Shown here: positions 17,121 through 26,520 of the stretch, one piece after another
How positions within the stretch are numbered: the first letter of the stretch is position 1
Layout of the letters: each line of letters opens with the position of its first letter
DNA from: Nemertoderma westbladi
Taxonomy: Eukaryota; Xenacoelomorpha; Nemertodermatida; Nemertodermatidae
Reading direction: 5' to 3'
NCBI GenBank assembly: GCA_032718475.1
Contig: JAUCBJ010008421.1
Coordinates: 1 to 26,822, forward strand
DNA: 26,822 bases
Notes under the pieces: model-generated
The model's input: the letters and a program-made list of their open reading frames with translations, nothing else
Databases searched by the model: none
Told to the model about the DNA's origin: nothing
Translations under genes and position numbers: made by a program

Positions 17121-20100
17121 TGATGGGTTTCGGATTGAGACGTTTGCAGACCCACAAAGTCTATGATTAATATTTAATACGAACTTTCATATCAAACATT
17201 TATATTCTTAATTATATTTTATTTCTTATTTATTTATTTGAAATGTCTCTCTACTATTTTTTCTTGTCGTTCGTTATTGTAATTAGAGTAGGTTTATAAA
17301 CTCGGCCGACTCTAATTAATAGCTGTCGGCTCTTTATTTTGGGTATATTTTTAGTCCAAAGTGGAGTAAAGGTCGATAGGAACATTTTTTAGGTGCCAGT
17401 TTATAAAGATTTGTCAGGTCAATTATAGTCCTGGATTGTTTACACCTATAAATATTATCGGTGGGACTTTCTTCCAGATATTAACTTTATCCAGGTTCGC
17501 CATGGTGACGACTTACGATATCGACTTTAAAATATAATTCTATTTTTGTTACTAATCGAATCCAACGAACTGAACATTTTTTTTATTTCCGTCGCGTTTT
17601 GTTTCCGATGCGTTGAGTAGTTTTAAGTTGTCGTTGTTCTTAGTTTTACGATCTTGTTGTTTTTTGGTATATGTTGTGGACGAGCCTCGTTACTATAGTG
17701 AGCGATGCCATCCGTGTATATAGTTAGTATTTGGGTGAATGGTGCAGTCTGTTTGTCTGATTAGCCGTTACTGCTGTCGCAGTCCGAATTGAGGAACTAT
17801 TAGACCAAGTCTGTTTACTTCCACAGGAGCTAAATCTTAATTCTAATGCATAATAAACTCCATCAAACGTATTGAAAGCCACAAAAGTAAATGGGTTGAT
17901 CCCTAATTGGGATTTGGCGATTGAACACTTTGTAAATAATTAAAGATTAACCAGCGGTTTAATGGATGTCATTCCGAAATAATTATACGTCGTCAATACC
18001 GTAGTAATTACAACTCACGAGTTCTATTTATCTTTATTTATTTATTATTTGCAATGATATCTATCTGTCGTGATTTGTTTCACGTGTTGCTCGAAGTCAC
18101 TAATGGTTGTTTTGAATTTAATTGTTTTTGTTTATATTATTTATGTGGTGTTTGTAGGTAATTTTAATTGTGGTTTGCGGTGAGTTTTATTCTGGTGCAT
18201 TATTTATGTTGTAATTTAGACCAAATTAGTTGGTTCTCCTTTGTATTCAATAAATTCCGTTGTATTTGAGATACTTCCGTTTTCGGCAACCTGTAAACAA
18301 GATATAGTCCAACACAGACCGGATACCTTTATCATTATAATACAATAATTCGGTTTATACTACACAGAACTACACGACCTTTATTAATAATAATTTATTT
18401 ATAATTATGATTGGAACTTGGAAAGATGAAATTTTCCATAATTTTCAATAAATTTTCAAACAATAAATTTTCAAAGATTATGTTACGAAAATATTACCTA
18501 CGTTGAATTCAGAGTCACTTATAGATTTCCGGCATATCCCACATACAACTAAATACCATAAATATAATTATTGTATCCCACCGGCGGGACTACAAATAAT
18601 ATCAGAATAGCACCAGGTTCCTTTAGACCTAATATCTAAAATAATTAATTATTTCAGGAGTTCGATATTGATTGTAATTGTTCACTGGTGACTGACAGGT
18701 TCTGCTGCCTCTTATTACTGACTTTGTGATTAAACATTAACGAATACACGGCTTCTACTGAATTAATAGGTACACAATAATATTTGCTGATATTTTCTGC
18801 ACAAATTGATTATTTTGTTCACCTTTTAAATCGATCTATCCGGGTTCCAATCAAAATAAAATGGATTTAATAAAAACAAATTATATGTTATTTTTGATTT
18901 GCGGTTTTTCTGCAGTATTTTGTGTGTTTTACTTAAAAACCTGTGTAATTTCCTTACTGGTGTGGTGATAAACTCTTCCAATATATTTTTGTTGTGTACT
19001 AGTATTATTAGTATTTTGTACTTAGTTTTTTTATTGCCATATTGGTTCTGGTTAGCTTTAAGGTTTTTGTGTGATATTTTCGTTTATATTAAGTTTACAA
19101 CAGACTGTACGACTTATTTAAATTATAAATAAACCGTGGCATTCGAATTATTAATTTCTGTATTATTTTTTCCCCTCTGCTTTAACATATTACTACGTCT
19201 GCGCGATTGTTTAGCTCACAGCGCTGTGACACGCCACGGTATCCAGGGCCAAAAAGAACTCCTCGAGTAGTAGAAGCTAATGTTTTTCCACCGCAATGTA
19301 TAAAATTATCTCTGAATCCGAAAAGCTTTTCATGCATAGCTGTGATAGAGATACAAATGTATGTACAAAACAAAAGGCCGGCCCGTCTTTGATATTTTCA
19401 GATGTAAAATATTATTACTTTTTGTAGAATTTGATGCATTAAAAAAATTGGAAGGACTTCACTCACGTAGGGGTTGAACCAGCGCTACTACGCAATAAAT
19501 CCGCCACGGGTCACTGTCACACACTTTAGTATCTTAGTGACTTGGGCAACTGTTTGCAGTGGGCGATTTGGGTTGCGCGCGGTGGTTATCTGTCTGGGGG
19601 GGGGGGGGGGGGGGGCTTGGCGTAGAAGTATAAATTTTGACATTTTCTTCTACACTTCTGGGCGGTGGGATGGACATGCTGATTAAAACGTTCGAAAATC
19701 ATACTTATACCATCCGTTTCCTGCCCCAAATTACATTAATCCGTTCTCCAGTTATTGAATGTCGAAATAAAAATGGGGTTTATCATGGTGACGTTTTAAA
19801 ATGAAAATAAAAGGTAAAAATATTTATATTGAAATGGTGGAATTTATATGCTGTGATCGCGTTTATAATATAAGTTATAAGATCCACATATTTCGAAAGT
19901 TAAATGGTTCTAATAGTTGCAGGAATGGAGGAAACTGAAAATGTCGTCAATGATGGGTCATTTCTTGAACAACGACCGTAAATTATTGCGAAAAATTATT
20001 TATAAACTATTATTATTATATATTACTATAATTTTGTGTGTTTTTGTCTTTTTCACGTGCCAAATATTACCCCTTGTCCCTCAGAAGTTCAGTTGACACG

Positions 20101-20399
20101 ATCATCTACTCTCCCCTGAATGAAGTAGGCTAAGACGCCAAAAATCCCTGTATAGGTTTATGAATACTTAATGTAATATAAATAAATATGACGTGTAGGG
20201 TAAAGGTATATCTTAATATTTCGAAATAAGGCACAATACGGCACAAACACATAAATATGAGCATGAAGAACAAGAACATACGATTAATACGCTAGGATTG
20301 TAATATAAGATATAAATAAATAAGTTACACACAGAATCTTGTTTACTAAATAAAAGCACCATTTTGCTCAATAAAATCATAAAATACAATAAATTAACT
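17121..20399. other. AT-rich intergenic region, no confident gene
   Basis: No coding region is supported. The 77-codon frame at 18899-19132 is hydrophobic and Leu/Phe-rich but lies in AT-rich DNA and resembles nothing recognised. A G20 run lies at 19596-19615. A perfect 12-bp palindrome CACAGCGCTGTG lies at 19217-19228. A possible decayed CUB-like fragment (19182-19373, minus) is discussed as a finding. Confidence 0.5.
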
Positions 20400-22097
20400 T
20401 CAAATGAAAAACTGGGCGACAAAGTTACCAAGTCCAATCAGAATAATAAAAGAGTGAATTATTAGTTTGAATGGAGACAAAGTACCTTTCTCCCGTTCTT
20501 CTAGAATGTAGACTAGACAAGGAAGTGTAGCGACATAGGCGAGCCCGCAGAACGCCCCAGAGAACCTGATGATGGTCCCAATATCCGGGACAAATCGAGC
20601 TATAGTACAGCAAAAACCAATGAGGATGACGTTAAGCACAATAACGTGGACCATGCTCGGGTAGATACTCTTAAACACAGCGTAGAAGAACTGAATCCTG
20701 AAGATGTATAGGAGAAGTGGGAAGACAGTAAACATCTGGAAGAGAAGACACAGTCGAGCTATAAAGGCGAGGATATCAGAAGGGAGGAAATTATCAAGGA
20801 AGTTAGATGTTATGCACCACTTCTGTTCTGGGAATGTTACGTAGAAGACACTGCCGACATATATGTAGGTGAGAGCGCCGAGGAGATAGGCAATGAACAA
20901 GTCTCTGGAGTTGTTCTCCGGGTTGCGTTGGTTACGTGCTATCGAGATGACACAGTTGTGAGTGAAGAACCCCAAGGACAGGATTCCCGTGAGAACGGTG
21001 AAGGTTGGGGTAATTTCGGGAACATTCTGGGGAGAGCCAGACATGTCATATGAGAAGTTAAGTCCCCAGAAAATAGCCTTAATGGTTATTAATAGGATGA
21101 TGTAGATGATTGCTACAGTACCAAGGGAGTTAAATTTAGTGAAGAAAGTGGGAGACTTAAGGTTCACAACGGGGAATATTAAAAGGATTAAGAAAAAGGG
21201 TACTGTCTCGGGGTTGGACCATATTTTGGCGAATTCCCTTGCCGATGGGTCAATATCATCGGATGGATTACTCCACATGAAAGGAGCAGAAGTGTAGTTA
21301 ACAGTAGAGTTGCCAGTGTCGGTTGTTGGGCAATAGGAATCCGACCATTGGTTGATCTCATGGATATTAGAACCTCCGGTTACAACAGATTTGTAAGAGA
21401 AAACGACCATGTTGTACAGAAAGTTGGACATTAGCACCCAGTAAGCTGAAATCGCACCTACAACGGCAAGAAGAGAGAAAACTATAGAGGCACCTTCGCC
21501 AGCAGGGCCCATGTATTTGCGGCAAACGTCTGAGAAATCGATAAGATTGTCTTCGGTATCAGTAGTAACTGACAATTTATCACTCTTCAAGGATGATGTC
21601 GATTTAAGAACAATATTGGCAGTATAGAAAGTCAGTCCGGCGGTTAGTACTGTTATAACTATACCGGTAGCAAAGCCTGCCTGTCCTACAGCCCAAGGGA
21701 GGCTGAGAGTGGAGGTTCCTAACATCGTAGACCACAGAGCGAATATGGTAACGACAGCGCTCTGAGTTCCCGGCACGGTTGCGAGGTTCAGCATAATGGT
21801 GAGGGGTTCCCTCGGGATCACATGGTCTGGCATCACGAGCCGGCGTCCGCTCGCGGTGTCAGTTAGTCGGTTGTAGTAGCGGTAGCGTTGGATGGAGGCG
21901 AGATCGGCTGCCGAATGGCGACGGGAGTTCTGTCCGGAAGGATCGCTGTGGTACGCGATGCGGTGTTTCTTGGCTACGTCCGATTGGTTGTCGCACATAG
22001 CGTTCCCCAAAACATTTCTCATCTTCCGTGACGTCACATCTCCCTTGAGTAACGGGGTAAATTCGTCGCTCTGCTCTACTTCCGAAGGGCCACTCAT
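20400..22097 (-). CDS. SLC38A9: SLC38A9-like lysosomal amino-acid transporter, single exon
   Basis: 565 codons in one uninterrupted frame. I start at the ATG at 22097 (CTGCAAA-ATG-AGT, A at -3). The longer frame from 22193 adds 32 Cys/Phe-rich residues that look like 5' UTR. Residues 1-17 include EFTPLL (12-17), an acidic dileucine lysosomal sorting motif. Residues 71-95 (RYRYYNRLT...PDHVIP) match the cytosolic segment by which SLC38A9 binds Ragulator/Rag GTPases. Then comes an APC-fold core of about 11 TM helices from residue 115. TM1 holds WSTMLGTSTLSLPWA (122-136), with Ser123 where human has Asn128, and Thr128 at the Thr133 position. The luminal loop has sequons at N263 and N267. The C-terminus NFVAQFF matches the family end. 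In vertebrates this protein senses luminal arginine for mTORC1 and exports amino acids. No intron or frameshift is present. It may be a functional retrogene or an intron-lost ortholog. Downstream, no canonical AATAAA was seen within about 350 bases. Confidence 0.93.
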   Translation of the reverse strand: MSGPSEVEQSDEFTPLLKGDVTSRKMRNVLGNAMCDNQSDVAKKHRIAYHSDPSGQNSRRHSAADLASIQRYRYYNRLTDTASGRRLVMPDHVIPREPLTIMLNLATVPGTQSAVVTIFALWSTMLGTSTLSLPWAVGQAGFATGIVITVLTAGLTFYTANIVLKSTSSLKSDKLSVTTDTEDNLIDFSDVCRKYMGPAGEGASIVFSLLAVVGAISAYWVLMSNFLYNMVVFSYKSVVTGGSNIHEINQWSDSYCPTTDTGNSTVNYTSAPFMWSNPSDDIDPSAREFAKIWSNPETVPFFLILLIFPVVNLKSPTFFTKFNSLGTVAIIYIILLITIKAIFWGLNFSYDMSGSPQNVPEITPTFTVLTGILSLGFFTHNCVISIARNQRNPENNSRDLFIAYLLGALTYIYVGSVFYVTFPEQKWCITSNFLDNFLPSDILAFIARLCLLFQMFTVFPLLLYIFRIQFFYAVFKSIYPSMVHVIVLNVILIGFCCTIARFVPDIGTIIRFSGAFCGLAYVATLPCLVYILEEREKGTLSPFKLIIHSFIILIGLGNFVAQFFI

Positions 22098-22411
22098 TTT
22101 GCAGTTTTGGTTGTAAGTACTGAAGTAAGTGCAGAAGTGCAGAAGTGTATAATGAAAGGACTGAAAGGTACAGCGTACAGGTACACAACACACACACAGT
22201 ACTGCAGTATCAGAGTCTTCCAGTAGGGAACGTACTGTATAGGCCTATATAGTAGGCCATGGTACAGGGTAGAAGAGTGCGGTGCGTTGGTTATACCAGC
22301 AGCAGTATTAGGGCTTTTATTTTCTGTAGATCGGAGAAATAACAAGTGACGGGAAGTGACAATCCACTGGTAGCGCTTACGATTTTGAGTTCCTGGTTAC
22401 AAATCTGAGTT
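22098..22411 (-). promoter_or_regulatory. 5' flank of the SLC38A9-like gene with TATA-like element
   Basis: No gene is seen here. On the minus strand a TATA-like CTATATAGG (about 22252-22244) lies about 150 bases before the ATG, inside the imperfect palindrome AGGCCTATATAGTAGGCC. An unspliced 5' UTR of about 120 bases would fit. No splice acceptor was identified near the ATG. The promoter call is speculative. Confidence 0.3.
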
Positions 22412-22590
22412 TAAGAATGCTGTGCCGGCTTGTCTACATAATTGCGCCGCCACAACTCCCTATCACCCATGACATTTGCTAGATCATCCGCATCTTCATT
22501 CAAGGCCAGTGTCCTTTGAGATGCGTCTCAAGAAAGTCATGGGCTGTCCACCATGCTTATTCACTCCAACAGACTGCCAAAGTACAGTAC
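22412..22590 (-). mobile_element. Inverted 3'-end fragment of the LINE
   Basis: The minus strand matches about 24640-24813: GAATAAGCATGGTGG, CATGACTTTCTTGAGACGC, GATGATCTAGCAAATGTCATG and GATAGGGAGTTGTGGCGG, ending at GCCGGCACAGCATTCTTAA. It covers only the last ~55 codons of the LINE. A small insertion (GAATGAAG against GAAG) breaks the frame. It sits between the SLC38A9 5' flank and the main LINE copy. Confidence 0.85.
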
Positions 22591-22654
22591 AAGACTATTT
22601 ACAAGTATACTGGTCCATTTACAAGTTACTTTATAGAACTGTAGATATCCTCTA

Positions 22655-22765
22655 GTAGTGAGTGTAGCTGAAGATGTTCAACCAGTATGAGTGCGCTGAA
22701 GATGTTTAACCAGTTCTGAGTGTAACTGAAGATGTTTAACTGGTAGTGAGTGTAGTTGGAGATAT
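22655..22765 (+). repeat. 30-bp tandem repeat, array 1 (degenerate)
   Basis: About 3.5 units of AGTGAGTGTAGCTGRAGATG + TTCAACCGGT, more worn than the later arrays. It directly precedes the 5' end of the main LINE fragment. Confidence 0.75.
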
Positions 22766-24813
22766 TCTTATCTGCCTTCACAGAGGCAGTTAAGTTAGCA
22801 GCTGCAGAAACAGTTCCTGTATACCCTCGAAACAGGAAACGACCCCCCTGGACTGACAACAAAATTCAGAAGTGCCGAAATGACCTCTACAAGGCTCAGA
22901 AAGAGTCCCGACACAAACAGACTACAGCGGCCAAGAATGCAGTTAAGGCTGCATCTGGGTCCCTGAACAGGCAGTACTCTGTTAATCTACAGGAGCTAAT
23001 AAACCAACAGGTTGATGCCATCAATGATGCTGACGACGTACAGCAGGCAATCATCCCAGGCATGGAGATCGATCAACTTGCTTGCTGGTCGAAAAAACCA
23101 ACCAACAACCAAGGTTAAGGCTGAATCACCAGCCGATCGCCTCAATGGTTGGAAGGCCCACTTTGAAAAGCTCCTCAATAATGACAGGGTATTGCCTGAT
23201 AACTTTATAGAAGTAAAAGTGTCTGAGTCTGTACTCCCAGATATTCCCATTGGTGATATCTCCTTTGCAGAAGTGAAGGCTGCTGCAAAGAGCATTAAGA
23301 CCAATCGTGCCAGTGGAGTAGATGGTGTTCCCCCTGAGGTCTTTAAAATACCTGAGTGTGTAAAGCTCATCTATCCCATCATAGTAGACATTTACCGAAC
23401 AACAAGAGTCCCACAAGAAATGAAAACAAATAAGTTGGTGCCAGTTCCCAAGAAGGGCAACCTAACACTCTATGGTTCTTTTCGGGGAATCTCATTGATC
23501 TCGATTGCTGCAAAGCTATACAATAGAATTCTATTAAATCGCATCAGGGATCCCATTGAGAGACTGCTCCGTGGAAATCAGAATGGGTTCCGTAAAGGTC
23601 GTGGGACCATGGAGCCCATTTTGGAACTTAGAAGGATAATTGAAGAGTTATCAAAAAAGAAAGACAGGCATCTGGCTGTTATCTTGGTTGACTTCTTCAA
23701 GGCCTTTGATTCAGTCTCTCGCTCACGTATGTTCAGCATACTTTCATTATATGGGATTCCTGATGAAATTATTGCAGCAATCAGATCAGTATACGATGGT
23801 TCGACAACATTTGTGTCTACTGTTGACGGTGACACAGAACCATTTGAAGTGTTATGGGGCGTCCTCCAGGGAGACACACTTACACCATTCTTGTTCATAA
23901 GTGTTGTTGACTATGTTCTACGCATGTCCTTAGATCATCATAATGATGATGGGGTGATGATAACTCCACCTACTGGCTCCAGAAGTCGAGGAAATCCTGC
24001 CAAGTACCTAACTGATCTAGACTTTGCTGATGACTTAGGAGTACTCTCAGAATAACTATAGGGAGCCCAACGGCTCCTCAGCTCATTAGAACATGCTGCT
24101 TCTAGTGTTGGTCTTTTTATTAACTCCAGAAAGATCAAAATTTTGACAGTTAACTTTGAAAGTCCTCAGCAAGTCTCTGATCGGATGAGCATAAGCTCAA
24201 AAGATGGTATGCTTGAGCATGTGGATGACTTCTGTTACCTGGGATCATGGATCCGGAAGTCAGGTGAGGACCTTCGAATACTTAAGGGACAGGCATGGGC
24301 AGCCTTAAATAGGCTTTCCAGGATTTGGAAGTCACCGAGAATTAATCGGAAACTTAAGGTCCGATTATTTAGAGCAGCAGTAGTTCCAGTACTCCTCTAT
24401 GGAAGTCCATGCTGGGCTCTAACTGCTGAGGACACCAAATCTCTGGATGGCACATTCACAAGAATGCTACGGCGGGTTCATTGTGTCAAGTACAATGCAC
24501 ACCACACAAGTACAACAACCAGACACTATATTATAACATTGGAGGTGTCTCATTGGTTTCCCCAAGCTTGACACTAGAACAAAATCGCCTCCGCTTTGCA
24601 GGACATTGCTTTTGCCGTGAGGACCAGCCAGTGCATAATCTTGTACTTTGGCAGCCTCATGGAGTGAATAAGCATGGTGGATAGCCCATGACTTTCTTGA
24701 GACGCATCTTAAAGGATACTGGCCTTGAAGATGCGGATGATCTAGCAAATGTCATGGGTGATAGGGAGTTGTGGCGGTGCAATTTTGTCGATAAGCCGGC
24801 ACAGCATTCTTAA
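22766..24813 (+). pseudogene. LINE (non-LTR retrotransposon) RT, 5'-truncated and disabled
   Basis: Starts just after where the endonuclease domain would end (PRNRKRPPWTDNKIQKCRN). A frameshift near 23060 shifts into the RT frame (23012-24055). RT motifs: NRASGVDGVPPEVFK, NLTLYGSFRGISL, NGFRKGRGTMEP, VDFFKAFDSVSR, GVLQGDTLTPFLF, and the catalytic block LDFADD. Two in-frame stops follow at 24053 (TAA) and 24059 (TAG), yet the same frame continues as LINE protein to about 24530 (VDDFCYLGSWI, WAALNRLSRIWKS, LLYGSPCWALT). A second frameshift and a further TAG (24682) precede the end at 24813 (ANVMGDRELWRC). The endonuclease and all 5' sequence are missing. The FADD and LLYGS style is that of Proto2/RTEX/RTE-like LINEs; the clade is not settled. 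It cannot make an active enzyme as it stands. Confidence 0.9.
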
Positions 24814-24837
24814 AAATGCAGCTGCAATGCAGCATGC

Positions 24838-24965
24838 CGATCCTAGTAGTAGGAGATATTCAACCGGTAGTGAGTGTAGCTGGAGATGTTCAACCGGTAG
24901 TGAGTGTAGCTGACGATTTTCAACCAGTACTGAGTGTAACTGGAGATGATCAACTGGTAGTAAGT
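24838..24965 (+). repeat. 30-bp tandem repeat, array 2
   Basis: About four units encoding, in an open frame, a 10-residue repeat of the type VQPVVSVAGD. It lies between the 3' end of the main LINE copy and the start of the next LINE fragment. Confidence 0.85.
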
Positions 24966-25600
24966 CCTCAGGAAATATCTGATCGTATGTGCATAAGCTC
25001 AAAGAATGGTATGCTTGTGCATGTGGACCTTCCTGTAACTTGGGATCATGGATCCGGAAGTCAGGTGAGGACCTTCAAATACGTAAGGGAAAGGCATGGG
25101 CAGCCTTGAAAAGGCTTTCCAGGATTTGGAAGTCACAGAGAATTAGTCGGAAACGTAAGATCCGATTATTTAGAGCAGCAATAGTCCCAGACTCCTCTAT
25201 GGGAGTCCATGCTGGGCTCAGAGGACATCAAATCTCTGGATGGTACATTTACAAGAATGGTACGTTGGGGTCACTGTGTCAAGTACAATGCTCACACATC
25301 TCCAACCAGACATTATATAACATTGGAGGTGTCTCATTGGTTCCCCCAAGCTTGACACTTGAACAAAGCCGCCTCCGCTTTGCAGGACATTGTTTTCGCC
25401 GTGAGGACCAGCCTGTGTAGTGCACAATCTTGTGCTTTGGCAGCCCCATGGAGAAAATAAGCATGGTGGACAGCCCATGACTTTCTGTGAGACGCCTCTT
25501 AAAGGACACTGGCCTTGTAGATGCGGATAGTCTCGCGAAAGTCATGGGGGATAGGGAGTTGTGGCGGTGCAACTTTGTTGATAAGCCGGCATAGCATTTT
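24960..25600 (+). pseudogene. Second 5'-truncated LINE fragment (C-terminal region)
   Basis: Parallels about 24155-24813: CAGGTGAGGACCTTC, GGCATGGGCAGCCTT, GGCTTTCCAGGATTTGGAAG, CTGGGCTC, TTGTGGCGGTGCAACTTTG. Several indels break the frame, such as a missing segment after GTGGAC near 25025, a short deletion near 25190-25215 and a TAG near 25418. It covers only the post-RT region. It joins the 30-bp array at a shared AGTCCTCAG, so microhomology may mark the junction. Confidence 0.85.
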
Positions 25601-25765
25601 TAATGCACCCTACATTGGGCTTGCCAATTGTGGAGCAATTTGCATGGTGGTAGCAAAATATTTTTGTTAAGCCAGCATCTTAATGACCAGTTTTAATGCA
25701 GCAGTCCGATTATAGAGTTAAGCTGGAGATGTTCAATCGGTAGTGAGTGAAGATGTTCATGGTGA
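25601..25765 (+). repeat. LINE 3' tail and 30-bp repeat, array 3
   Basis: AATGCA-rich 3' flank of the LINE fragment, resembling 24812-24850 (AATGCAGCA, CCGAT), leading again into about 1.5 units of the 30-bp repeat (CTGGAGATGTTCAATCGGTAGTGAGTG). The same order, LINE end then 30-bp repeat, is seen after both plus-strand LINE copies. Confidence 0.6.
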
Positions 25766-26037
25766 AGCAACGACAAATCGAGATTTATCTGTTTTAGAAG
25801 TCTACAATAACAATATCAGAGATGATGAGGGAACAGGACTTCAGCCGGTAATTGTAGAGAGTGTTGAGCCAATAATAATTGAAAAGTGATTGTTTTATCT
25901 CTTAGGCCTACGGATTCTCATAGCATCAATCCTGAGTATGACACTCTACCGGATCCTATGGCAATCAATCGCGGGGTAAATGACGAGCAATCAATGCTGA
26001 CGGAAGATGGTGAACATGAATTAGTTTCCAACACCAG
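25716..26037 (+). other. Acidic open stretch in two blocks, possible host exon remnant
   Basis: From the last 30-bp repeat, one frame continues as an acidic non-repetitive sequence (EDVHGEATTNRD, VESVEPIIIEK) and ends at a TGA at 25887. Twenty bases from GTGATT to CTTAG (25886-25905) contain that stop. After them, an open acidic block (PTDSHSINPEYDTLPDP, MLTEDGEHELVS) runs to about 26037, where CAG|GTGTG follows. No family was recognised. It could be host exon sequence next to the repeats, part of an unknown element, or chance. Confidence 0.3.
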
Positions 26038-26039
26038 GT

Positions 26040-26240
26040 GTGCCAGGATGACCACGATCCTGACAGCGCAAACAGTTATAAAAATAGGGAGGCTGGCCGC
26101 ATGGTAAAGTTTGGCATGTGTGTCTTGAATTAACTTACGTTGTATATCTGGGCTATATATTATTATTGGGAATATGGTATCCTTAGACACAGGAGCGTTA
26201 GTCAATCTACCTCCTACCCTAATATCGGTTTCTGCCACGT
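26040..26240 (-). pseudogene. BEL/Pao pol fragment (integrase zinc-binding region)
   Basis: On the minus strand, RVGGRL.NA followed by PIII and H.....H is the characteristic BEL/Pao segment leading into the integrase H2C2 zinc-binding region. The second half is degraded: no CxxC pair and no YW motif are seen. It is fused in frame to a LINE C-terminus at 26241. It is not demonstrably from the same element as the copies at 1-16211. Confidence 0.6.
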
Positions 26241-26520
26241 TTGTTAATATGTGTTTTTTCAGTTGGTGTTTGAAATCATCAAGGGAGGGCGCATTCACTA
26301 TGGTCTGGGGTAGGCGATTCCAATGGAGTGGTCCCTTGTAGCTGAACGCGTGCTGCCCGTAGATAGTAGACCTCTGTGGAATGATTTGTTGTTGGTTGTG
26401 AGAGCGTGCGCTGCGTCTCCCAGGGGCCGGCCTATATAGATCTCGGATCTCCACAATATTCAGTGTCCAGGTCTCCGTACGATTAATATTGGCCGAGTTA
26501 TAGCGGATCCCGCAAAGTCA
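26241..26520 (-). pseudogene. C-terminal fragment of a different LINE
   Basis: The minus strand reads RYNSANINRTETW..., then YGQHAFSYKGPLHWNRLP, then APSLDDFKHQLKKHI. This is the conserved C-terminal tail of CR1/Jockey-type LINE reverse transcriptases (family pattern FS..GP..WN.LP...R.A.SL..FK..LK). It has no RT core. The GTG at 26454 is not a real start. It runs into Pao pol sequence at about 26240. Confidence 0.65.

Noticed and set aside
19440-19510. tRNA or SINE head on the minus strand (GGTTCAACCCC)
   Set aside because: The B-box-like word deviates from consensus, and no acceptable A box or cloverleaf was found upstream.
22098-22193. 32-residue N-terminal extension of the SLC38A9-like protein
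   Set aside because: Cys/Phe-rich, unlike the family; the ATG at 22097 has better context and is followed by the sorting motif.
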